Below, piece after piece: positions 19,224-26,278 of a stretch of 64,000 bases of DNA. Under the pieces are notes generated by a model, which worked only from the letters and a program-made list of their open reading frames with translations, had not been told where the DNA came from and made no database searches. The position numbers and the translations under genes were made by a program. The DNA lies in NCBI RefSeq assembly GCF_000423705.1, contig NZ_KE384082.1, forward strand, positions 618,843 through 682,842, read 5' to 3'. How positions within the stretch are numbered: the stretch's first letter is position 1; each line of letters begins with the position of its first letter. This DNA comes from Stappia stellulata DSM 5886 (lineage in GTDB: Bacteria; Pseudomonadota; Alphaproteobacteria; Rhizobiales; Stappiaceae).

Positions 19224-19965
19224 AACCGATCAGCCGGTCGAGCGTCGCGCCGTCTTCCGACAGGTCGATGTAGTTGGTGGGACCGATGATGGTCACCGCC
19301 AGCTGAATGGTGCCCGTATGGTCGAACACCGGCGCGGCAATCGCGCTGACGCCGGGGATCGGCGCGTCCCGCGTGATCGAATAGCCGACCTTGGCGGCAT
19401 CGCGTACGTCGGCGCGATAGGCCTCCTCGTCCACCGCCGGAATCGCATAGAGCGGCGGCTGCGCGCCCGAGAGTTCCGCGCGCACCAGCGGCTCGGAGGT
19501 TGAGAGCGGCAGGAAGGCGGAAAACACCTTGCCCGTTGCCGTCGCCGTCATCATGAAGGTACCGCCCACCGCGACGTTGGAGTGAATGCGCGCCGTCGAT
19601 TCCGCGATATAGACAATGGTCGGTCCGTGCAGGCCCCAGACGCTGATCGCGACCATCAGCCCGAGTTCGTCGGCAAGATCGGGAACACGGCGGATCGTCT
19701 CGCGGTAGGCATTCTGGTTGCGCAACCGCGTCAGACCCAGACGCAGCGCGAAAGGCCCGAGCTGATACTGCCCCGTCTCCGTCTGCTCGACCATGTTGAT
19801 GTTGCGGAAGCTGACGAGATAGGGATGCAGCTGCGCGGCCACCATTCCCATCGTCTCGGCGAGGTCGCGCAGCTTCAGCGGACCGCCGGCCTGCGCCAGG
19901 GCCATGAGTATGGCGCCGCCGGTTTCAATCGACTGCACGCCGCGTGGCGCGCGCGGCTTCGACAT
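19177..19965 (-). CDS. IclR family transcriptional regulator
   Basis: Regulator of 262 residues: an N-terminal winged helix (about 8-75; GVQSIETGGAILMALAQAGG, LRDLAETMGM) and a C-terminal IclR effector domain (about 80-255; VAVGGTFMMTATATGKVFSAFLP; IAAPVFDHTGTIQLAVTI). The open frame continues 19 codons upstream to 20022, but that stretch would cover the operator-like palindrome; ATG at 19963-19965 with AGGA four bases before is preferred. It converges on and overlaps the EamA gene. A palindrome at 20010-20036 suggests autoregulation, and the SDR/flavoprotein/TRAP genes are probable targets. Confidence 0.88.
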   Translation of the reverse strand: MSKPRAPRGVQSIETGGAILMALAQAGGPLKLRDLAETMGMVAAQLHPYLVSFRNINMVEQTETGQYQLGPFALRLGLTRLRNQNAYRETIRRVPDLADELGLMVAISVWGLHGPTIVYIAESTARIHSNVAVGGTFMMTATATGKVFSAFLPLSTSEPLVRAELSGAQPPLYAIPAVDEEAYRADVRDAAKVGYSITRDAPIPGVSAIAAPVFDHTGTIQLAVTIIGPTNYIDLSEDGATLDRLIGFTKALSSDLGHIEDA

Positions 19966-20009
19966 GGCGTCCTGACCCACCCGCAACTCCCTTTCAAACC
20001 AAACAGAAT

Positions 20010-20036
20010 TATGGAACCGCAATACCCGGTTTCATA
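20010..20036. promoter_or_regulatory. IclR-type operator palindrome upstream of the iclR gene
   Basis: TATGGAACCG at 20010-20019 and CGGTTTCATA at 20027-20036 form an inverted repeat with 9 of 10 positions matching and a 7-base spacer. It lies 45-71 bases before the regulator start codon. GGAA/TTTC-type half-sites of this form are common for IclR proteins. Confidence 0.55.
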
Positions 20037-20122
20037 GCCATAATTTCAGGTGCGGTCGAGACGCCGACGCGTTTTCTGAAAGGCTTCGAAAACCGCCGCG
20101 ACGCCCGTGTGCGGCCGATCCC

Positions 20123-20896
20123 CTAGGATGGCAGCGCCGGCGCGATCTCAAGCACGGTGCCCGCCTCGCCAAGCCGCGCGACAAGGGCTTGCGAGGGCGG
20201 GGCATCGGTGACGATGCGGTCGATCTCGGAAAAGCCGGCAACGCGCACCAGCGCCCGGCGGTCGAACTTGGTGTGATCGGTGATCACGCTCGAGGTCTCG
20301 CCGCATCTGAGCGCCGTGCGCGCGAAATCGGCCTCGGCCAGCTGGTAGTCCATCAACCCGCCGACGGGGTCGACGGCGGAAATCGAGATGATGACATGGC
20401 GTACCCGGAACGAGGCGATGAACTCGATGGCCGAACGTCCGAACGCCCCGCCATTGTCGCCATGCAGCTCGCCGCCGGCCATATAGACCCGGTTGCCGTT
20501 GACGGTCGCAAGCGTGCGGGCGACGTCGGAGGAATTGGTGACAACCGTCAGCCCGGCCTTGCCGCGCAGCTCGCGCGCCAAAACGCTCGTGGTCGTGCCG
20601 GTGTCCATCATCACGCTGTCGCCATCCTCGATGCCGGCCGCGACATGCCGCGCAATCGCCTGCTTGGCGGGCAGGTTTTCGCGCATCCGCCGCTCGAACG
20701 GGGCCTCCGCGTCCTGGCGCGCAAGGCTGACGAAGCCGTGCGACTTGACCAGGTCACCGGCGTCGACCAGCGGACGAATGTCGCGGCGAATGGTTTCAAG
20801 CGACACGCCAAGCTCGACCGCGAGGTCGCCGATGCGCGCGCTGCCCGCCTGACGGGCGCGCTCGAGGATCTTCATCTGACGTTTTCCAAAGCTCAT
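20123..20896 (-). CDS. DeoR family transcriptional regulator
   Basis: Regulator of 257 residues. The N-terminal helix-turn-helix (about 5-58) shows the DeoR pattern ARIGDLAVELGVSLETIRRD. The C-terminal sensor domain has the sugar-phosphate-isomerase-like motifs VMMDTGTTTSVLARELRG and SAVDPVGGLMDYQLAEADF and SVITDHTKFDRRALVR. It is transcribed away from a betaine-type ABC operon across a 240-base AT-rich gap and probably represses it. DeoR proteins usually sense phosphorylated metabolites, and the target operon encodes a kinase-like enzyme, which fits. Confidence 0.88.
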   Translation of the reverse strand: MSFGKRQMKILERARQAGSARIGDLAVELGVSLETIRRDIRPLVDAGDLVKSHGFVSLARQDAEAPFERRMRENLPAKQAIARHVAAGIEDGDSVMMDTGTTTSVLARELRGKAGLTVVTNSSDVARTLATVNGNRVYMAGGELHGDNGGAFGRSAIEFIASFRVRHVIISISAVDPVGGLMDYQLAEADFARTALRCGETSSVITDHTKFDRRALVRVAGFSEIDRIVTDAPPSQALVARLGEAGTVLEIAPALPS

Positions 20897-20913
20897 GACG
20901 ACTCCGGCAGCAA

Positions 20914-20991
20914 TTTGGCTTTCATGCCCGATTTGTGGCTATTGATCAGATAAACAACATAATTACCACATCAACAGGATTTAAAGCCAAA
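20914..20991. promoter_or_regulatory. 9-base inverted repeat pair in the DeoR/betaine-operon control region
   Basis: TTTGGCTTT at 20914-20922 and its exact complement AAAGCCAAA at 20983-20991 bracket the AT-rich middle of the divergent intergenic region. Widely spaced sites of this kind fit DeoR-type repression by looping. A TTGACA-like box follows at about 21009. Confidence 0.35.
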
Positions 20992-21136
20992 AAATTACCT
21001 CAAAATAATTGACAGCGAAATGAAACGAATGCGACGATCCAGTGTCGGTTGCTGAAAGATCCCACCAAAAGGCCGCTTGAAAGGTCGCAAGGGACGGGCA
21101 CCGCCTTCCAGACGGTCATTCCAAAGGGGACCAGCC

Positions 21137-22096
21137 ATGACCTTTGCCCGCCCTGCCGCCGCGCTGCTGTCGACCTTGCTTGTCGCCACCGCGCTTTCGG
21201 GGACGCCCGCGCTTGCAGCTGAAAACGACGATCCCATTCGCCTGACGCTGCACGACTGGACCGGACAGCTCCTGTCGACCCGCATCATGGGCGAGGTCCT
21301 GAAGAAGGCCGGTTACAACATCGAATATGTCCAGGCGGACTACATCGCCCAGTTCGCCGGCCTGAAGACCGGCGACCTGCATGTCGCCATGGAAATCTGG
21401 GAAACCACCGGCCGCGATGCGCTCGACGAGGCCACCGCGACCGGCAAGGTCGAGAACCTCGGCGACAGCGGCATGTTCGCCATCGAGGAGTGGTGGTACC
21501 CCGCCTACATGAAGGAGGTCTGCCCGGGCCTGCCCAACTGGGAAGCGCTGAAGAGCGAGGCCTGCGCGGAAGCCTTCGGCACCGCCGAAACTCTGCCCAA
21601 GGGCCGCTACCTCGGCGCGCCGGTGACCTGGGGCGGCTATGACGACGAACGCGTCGAAGCACTCGAACTGCCCTTCGAGGTCGTTCACGCAGGCACGGAC
21701 GCAGCACTCTTCGCCGAACTGGAATCCGCCTATCAGCGCAAGGCGCCGGTGCTCCTGTGGGTCTATGCCCCCCACTGGGCGCCGCTGAAGTACGACGGCG
21801 AATGGGTGGAATTCCCGGCCTATGAAAAGGCCTGCTACGAGGATCCCGCCTGGGGCTCCAATCCGGACATGGCCTACGACTGCGGCAAGCCGCGCGGGCC
21901 GATCTGGAAGGTCGCCTGGTCCGGCGTGAAGGACCAGTGGCCCGGCGCCCACAAGGCGATCTCGGCCTTTTCCATCGACAACGACGAGATGGGAGCGCTG
22001 ATCACCCGCGTCGATATCGACGGGGAGACCGTCGAGAATGTGGTCGCCAACTGGGTCGACGACAATCAGGACCGTTGGTCCGCCTGGATCAAATAG
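21137..22096 (+). CDS. glycine betaine/choline-type ABC transporter substrate-binding protein (OpuAC family)
   Basis: Periplasmic binding protein of 319 residues. Residues 1-27 (MTFARPAAALLSTLLVATAL and onward) are a Sec signal ending ALA-A. The mature protein shows the OpuAC pattern of tryptophans that form the quaternary-amine cage: HDWTGQLLSTRI, AMEIWETTGRD, IEEWWYPAYMKE and LLWVYAPHWAPLKY. The start at 21137 follows AAAGGGGACC; a longer reading from 21077 lacks a signal sequence at its start. A terminator-like hairpin follows the stop. With the sarcosine/dimethylglycine dehydrogenase downstream, a methylated glycine or related amine is the likely ligand. Confidence 0.9.
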   Translation: MTFARPAAALLSTLLVATALSGTPALAAENDDPIRLTLHDWTGQLLSTRIMGEVLKKAGYNIEYVQADYIAQFAGLKTGDLHVAMEIWETTGRDALDEATATGKVENLGDSGMFAIEEWWYPAYMKEVCPGLPNWEALKSEACAEAFGTAETLPKGRYLGAPVTWGGYDDERVEALELPFEVVHAGTDAALFAELESAYQRKAPVLLWVYAPHWAPLKYDGEWVEFPAYEKACYEDPAWGSNPDMAYDCGKPRGPIWKVAWSGVKDQWPGAHKAISAFSIDNDEMGALITRVDIDGETVENVVANWVDDNQDRWSAWIK

Positions 22097-22113
22097 CCGC
22101 TTTCTTGCCGACT

Positions 22114-22155
22114 GGCTGCCGCCGCCCTGTCCCCTTTGGCGGCAGCCGTTTTTTT
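22114..22155 (+). terminator. terminator/attenuator between binding protein and ATPase genes
   Basis: GGCTGCCGCC (22114-22123) pairs with GGCGGCAGCC (22138-22147), followed by G and seven T. This is a canonical intrinsic terminator placed 17 bases after the binding-protein stop, inside the operon, so only part of transcription should continue into the ATPase. Confidence 0.75.
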
Positions 22156-22214
22156 CCTTCGCCTTCTGGCGCCGGAGCGAATTCCCGCGTCCGGTCCCAC
22201 GGGATGATCCGATC

Positions 22215-23282
22215 GTGCAAAGTTCCGCCACCACCTCGCCTCCCTTGTCACCGGCTGCAACCCGAGCGGCTCCGGCGAAGCTGGAATGCCGGGGCGTCTG
22301 GAAACTGTTCGGCGCCGGCGCCGAGCGCTACTCCGTCCGTGACCCGAACGCGACCGACAGCGGAAAGCTTGCGGCCGCCGGCCTCGTCGGTGCGGTACGC
22401 GACGTCAATCTCGCGGTGCGCGACGGCGAGATCTTCGTCATCATGGGGCTTTCGGGGTCCGGCAAGTCGACGCTGGTGCGCTGCCTGTCGCGCCTCGTCG
22501 AGCCGACCGCCGGCGAGATCCTGTTCAACGGCGAGAACCTGCTCGCGGCCGGCGACAAGCGGATGATCGAGATCCGCCGCCACAGCATGGGCATGGTGTT
22601 CCAGCATTTCGCGCTGCTGCCGCATTTGAGCGTGTTGGGCAATGTCGCCTTTCCGCTGGAGGTTCAGGGCATGGCGCGCGCCGCGCGCGAGGACCGCGCC
22701 CGCGAGATGATCGAGCTTGTCGGACTGGGCGGACGCGAGGGCTTCTTCCCGCGCGAATTGTCCGGCGGCCAGCAACAGCGCGTCGGCATCGCCCGCTCGC
22801 TTGCGGTCGAACCCGAGCTCTGGTTCCTCGATGAACCCTTTTCCGCACTCGACCCGTTGATCCGTCAGGAAATGCAGGACGAATTCATGCGGCTTCAGTC
22901 CGTCCTGAAGAAGACCATCGTCTTCATCACCCATGATTTCGACGAGGCGATCCGCCTCGCCGACCGCATCGCCATCATGAAGGACGGCGCGGTCGTTCAA
23001 CTGGGCACCCCGGAGGACCTGGTGATGAACCCGGCCACCGACTATGTCGCCGAATTCACGAAGAACGTCACCCGCGCCAAGGTCGTCCGCGTCGCCTCCG
23101 TGATGGAGGCCGCGACGGCCGCCGGCGAAGGCACCCCGACAATCGCCGCGACGGCCACCGTGTCGCAGGCGGCGGGACTTTTTTCGGACGGCGTCAGCAC
23201 GGTGACTGTTCTCGGCGCACACGGACAGCCCGCCGGACGCCTCACCCGCGATGCCGTCGTCAACGTCCTGATGCTGGGCTGA
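22215..23282 (+). CDS. glycine betaine-type ABC transporter ATP-binding protein (ProV/OpuAA family)
   Basis: Cytoplasmic ATPase of 355 residues if translation begins at GTG 22215. Walker A is GLSGSGKSTLVRCLSRL, the signature ELSGGQQQRVGIARSLAV, Walker B ELWFLDEPFSALD, and the ProV-type THDFDEAIRLADRIAIMKDG follows. The N-terminal 'GVWKLFGAG' and an inserted segment before the nucleotide domain are typical of ProV. The C-terminal part after residue 275 is short and shows only remnants of a CBS-like region. The start is not certain: no ATG lies nearby, and an ATG at 22038 would overlap the binding protein by 59 bases. Confidence 0.85.
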   Translation: MQSSATTSPPLSPAATRAAPAKLECRGVWKLFGAGAERYSVRDPNATDSGKLAAAGLVGAVRDVNLAVRDGEIFVIMGLSGSGKSTLVRCLSRLVEPTAGEILFNGENLLAAGDKRMIEIRRHSMGMVFQHFALLPHLSVLGNVAFPLEVQGMARAAREDRAREMIELVGLGGREGFFPRELSGGQQQRVGIARSLAVEPELWFLDEPFSALDPLIRQEMQDEFMRLQSVLKKTIVFITHDFDEAIRLADRIAIMKDGAVVQLGTPEDLVMNPATDYVAEFTKNVTRAKVVRVASVMEAATAAGEGTPTIAATATVSQAAGLFSDGVSTVTVLGAHGQPAGRLTRDAVVNVLMLG

Positions 23283-23284
23283 CG

Positions 23285-25360
23285 ATGACCGCGCCGCTCG
23301 CGATCCAGACCGAGACAGCCACGACCGCCACGGCACCCCCGCCGGCCGCGTCGCAATCGGCCCCGGGCGGGCGCTGGCCCGCGCGCCTTCTCTGGGGGAT
23401 TGCGCTTGCCGCCTTTATTCTCCTGTGGCAATTCGGCAAGCCCGTCGCGGACTGGGCCTTCAAGGTGCCACGCGACTGGCGCATCCCGGCGCAGCGCTGG
23501 ATATCGGATGCCATGCGCTGGCTGCTCGACGAGGCAAGCTTCGGCCTCTTCACCTTCACCGACCTGACCCGCTTTATCGCGGGCGCCATCGAGGCGCCCT
23601 ACCGCTTCATTCTCGGCTTGCTCTCGACCGGCATCCTCGACGGGCGCGGCTCCTCGGCGACCCAGCTTCTGCCGCCGCTCTCCTGGATCGCCGTCATCGG
23701 CGTGGCGATGCTGATCGGCCACTACGCCGGCGGACGCCGCCTTGCGGCTCTCGTCGGCGGCTGTTTCGCCTTTCTCGCCGTCTTCGGACAGTGGAGCGCG
23801 GCGATGGTGACGCTCGCCTCGATCCTGATCGCGGTGCCCATCGGCATCCTCGGCGGATTGCTGCTCGGCCTTGCCGCCTTCCGCTGGCGCCCGGTGGAGG
23901 CGGCGCTGCGCCCGCTGCTCGACCTGATGCAGACGGTGCCGGTCTTTGCCTATCTGGTGCCGATCCTGTTCCTCTTCGGCTTCGGTCCGAGTTCCGCGAT
24001 CATCGCCACCATCGTCTACGCCTTGCCGCCGATGACGCGCATCTCCCTGCTCGCCCTCAGGGCGGTTCCGGAAGAGGCGCATGAGCTTGGCCGCATGACC
24101 GGCTGCTCGAAGCGCCAGATGACCTGGCGCATCCTCGTGCCCAGCGCCATGCCGGGGCTGATGGTCGGCGTCAACCAGGTGATCATGCTGTCGCTCAACA
24201 TGGTGATCATCGCCTCGATGATCGGCGCCGGGGGCCTCGGCTTCGAGGTGCTCGCGGCCCTGCGGCGGCTCGACATCGGCGCGGGCTTTGAAGCCGGCCT
24301 TGCCATCGTCGCGCTTGCCATCGCGCTCGACCGGCTGAGCCAGGCCTTCGCCGCGCGCCGTCCGCACCACGAAAGCGCGGAGGAACGGGAACGCTCCATC
24401 GCAAAGCGTCATCCCTATCTGGCCTCGGGCGTGGCGCTGATCCTGATCAGCACGCTGGCCGGGCTGGTGTCCGCCCCCTTGCAGGCCTACCCGGAGGCCC
24501 TGCAAATCTCCTCCGGCACGATCGGCAGCGACATCGTCGGCTGGATCAACGTGCATTTCTTCGACCAGCTGGAAGCGGTGAAGAACACGCTGCTGCTCAA
24601 TGTCCTGATCCCCTTCAAGCGCTTCCTCACCGGCCTGCCCTGGATCGGTGTCGTCGGACTGCTGGCGCTTGCCGGCTTCCGGCTCGGCGGCTGGCGTCTG
24701 GCGCTGACCGCAGCCGCCCTTTCCGCGCTGATCGCGCTGACCGGCCAATGGGAAAAGGCGATGATCACCGTCTATCTCTGCGGGATTTCAGTTGCCATCG
24801 CCTGCCTCATCGGCGTGCCGGTCGGCATTCTGGCGGCCGGGCGCGAGCGGCTGTGGAAGGCGGTCGAGCTTGTCATCGACACGCTGCAGACGCTTCCCTC
24901 CTTCGTGTACCTGATGCCCGCCGTCATGCTGTTTCGCGTCGGCGATTTCACCGCGATGATCGCGGTTGTCGCCTATGCCGTCGCGCCCGCGATCCGCTAC
25001 ACCGCCTACGGCCTGCGCCGGGTCGATCCGCATCTGATCGAGGCCGGCATCGCCGCCGGCGCCACCCCCTGGCAATTGCTCACCAAGGTACGGCTGAAGC
25101 TCGCCCTGCCGGAAATCCTGCTCGGGCTCAACCAGACGATCATGCTGGCGCTGTCGATGCTGGTGATCACCGCTCTGGTCGGCACCCGCGACCTCGGCCA
25201 GGAGGTCTATATCGCGCTCACAAAGGCGGACACCGGTCGCGGTCTGGTCGCCGGTCTGGCGGTCGCCTTCATCGCGATCATCGCCGACCGGCTGATTTCG
25301 GCCGGCGCCGCGCGGCTGCGCGTCCGCCTTGGCCTTGCAACGGCTGAGGAGATCCGTTGA
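23285..25360 (+). CDS. glycine betaine-type ABC transporter permease, two fused ProW domains
   Basis: Inner membrane protein of 691 residues, about twice the length of ProW. Two BPD_transp_1 units are visible: the first about residues 170-350 (QTVPVFAYLVPILFLFGFGP and HELGRMTGCSKRQMTWRIL), the second about 500-670 (LQTLPSFVYLMPAVMLFRVG and IEAGIAAGATPWQLLTKV). Each has its own ATPase-coupling loop, so one polypeptide may form the whole channel. It starts two bases after the ATPase stop and its stop codon overlaps the next ATG (TGATG). Confidence 0.9.
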   Translation: MTAPLAIQTETATTATAPPPAASQSAPGGRWPARLLWGIALAAFILLWQFGKPVADWAFKVPRDWRIPAQRWISDAMRWLLDEASFGLFTFTDLTRFIAGAIEAPYRFILGLLSTGILDGRGSSATQLLPPLSWIAVIGVAMLIGHYAGGRRLAALVGGCFAFLAVFGQWSAAMVTLASILIAVPIGILGGLLLGLAAFRWRPVEAALRPLLDLMQTVPVFAYLVPILFLFGFGPSSAIIATIVYALPPMTRISLLALRAVPEEAHELGRMTGCSKRQMTWRILVPSAMPGLMVGVNQVIMLSLNMVIIASMIGAGGLGFEVLAALRRLDIGAGFEAGLAIVALAIALDRLSQAFAARRPHHESAEERERSIAKRHPYLASGVALILISTLAGLVSAPLQAYPEALQISSGTIGSDIVGWINVHFFDQLEAVKNTLLLNVLIPFKRFLTGLPWIGVVGLLALAGFRLGGWRLALTAAALSALIALTGQWEKAMITVYLCGISVAIACLIGVPVGILAAGRERLWKAVELVIDTLQTLPSFVYLMPAVMLFRVGDFTAMIAVVAYAVAPAIRYTAYGLRRVDPHLIEAGIAAGATPWQLLTKVRLKLALPEILLGLNQTIMLALSMLVITALVGTRDLGQEVYIALTKADTGRGLVAGLAVAFIAIIADRLISAGAARLRVRLGLATAEEIR

Positions 25361-26274
25361 TGACCCACGCACCCTCAAAACCCGGCCTCTCGCCGGAGAC
25401 CGAACGCCGCGTCGCCGCCCTGCCCGTGTGGCGCGGCACGCCGGACATGGAACCGCTGTCGGGCGGCCTGTCGAACGAAAGCGTTCTGGTGCGCGATCGA
25501 TCCGGCGCCCATGTGGTGCGGCTGGGTCGCGACTTTCCGTTTCATCATGTCGAACGCGAACGCGAGACCATGGTGACCCGCGCCGCGGTTTCGCGCGGCT
25601 TCGCACCCGATCTCGTCCATGCCGAACCCGGCGTGATGGTCACCCGCTTCATCGACGGCCACACCTATGCGGCCGAGGACGTGCGCCGGGACAGACTGCG
25701 CATTGCCGCACTCATTCGCCGATTCCACCGGGAGATGCAGGAAGAGGTCTCGGGCGCCGGCTTTTTCTTCTGGGTGTTTCACGTCATTCGCGACTATGCC
25801 CGCACGCTCAAGGCCGGCCACTCTCGCATGGCCGACCGGCTGCCCGGGTTCCTCAAGATCGCCGAGGCCATGGAACATGCGCAGATCCCGATGCCCATCG
25901 TCTTCGGCCATCACGACCTCCTGCCGGCGAACTTCATCGACGACGGCGAGCGGCTCTGGCTGATCGATTTCGAATACGCGGGCTTCGGCACCGCGATGTT
26001 CGATCTCGCCGGCGTCACCTCCAACGCCGGCCTGTCGGCCGCGGAATCGGCCGAGCTGATGAACGCCTATCTGGGCCACGCGCCCGACGCGGCGATGCAG
26101 CGGGCCTATGCGGCGATGCAAGTCGCCTCGCTCCTGCGCGAAACCATGTGGAGCCTCGTCTCCGAACTCCACCTCACGGCCCCCGGCGTCGATTACGCCG
26201 CCTATACGGCCGAAACGCTGGCGGCCTACGAGGCCGCCCTTGCCGATTACCAATTCCGCTTCGAGAAGGTCTGA
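25360..26274 (+). CDS. choline/ethanolamine kinase-like phosphotransferase
   Basis: Protein-kinase-fold phosphotransferase of 304 residues (APH/choline kinase family). The catalytic motif FGHHDLLPANFI (about 184-195) supplies the Asp base and Asn metal ligand, and LIDFEYAGFG (about 205-214) holds the metal-binding Asp, matching the HNDLLPANF/LIDWEYAG pattern of choline kinases. The N-terminal nucleotide loop is GGLSNESVLV. It is coupled to the permease by a one-base overlap and to the following dehydrogenase by four bases. The likely acceptor is choline or a related amino alcohol or amine; a product phosphate could be what the DeoR regulator senses. Confidence 0.8.
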   Translation: MTHAPSKPGLSPETERRVAALPVWRGTPDMEPLSGGLSNESVLVRDRSGAHVVRLGRDFPFHHVERERETMVTRAAVSRGFAPDLVHAEPGVMVTRFIDGHTYAAEDVRRDRLRIAALIRRFHREMQEEVSGAGFFFWVFHVIRDYARTLKAGHSRMADRLPGFLKIAEAMEHAQIPMPIVFGHHDLLPANFIDDGERLWLIDFEYAGFGTAMFDLAGVTSNAGLSAAESAELMNAYLGHAPDAAMQRAYAAMQVASLLRETMWSLVSELHLTAPGVDYAAYTAETLAAYEAALADYQFRFEKV

Positions 26275-26278
26275 ATCC

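Noticed and set aside
23042-24748. 568-codon minus-strand open frame opposite the betaine permease
   Set aside because: Charged antisense shadow of transmembrane coding sequence, no recognisable domain.
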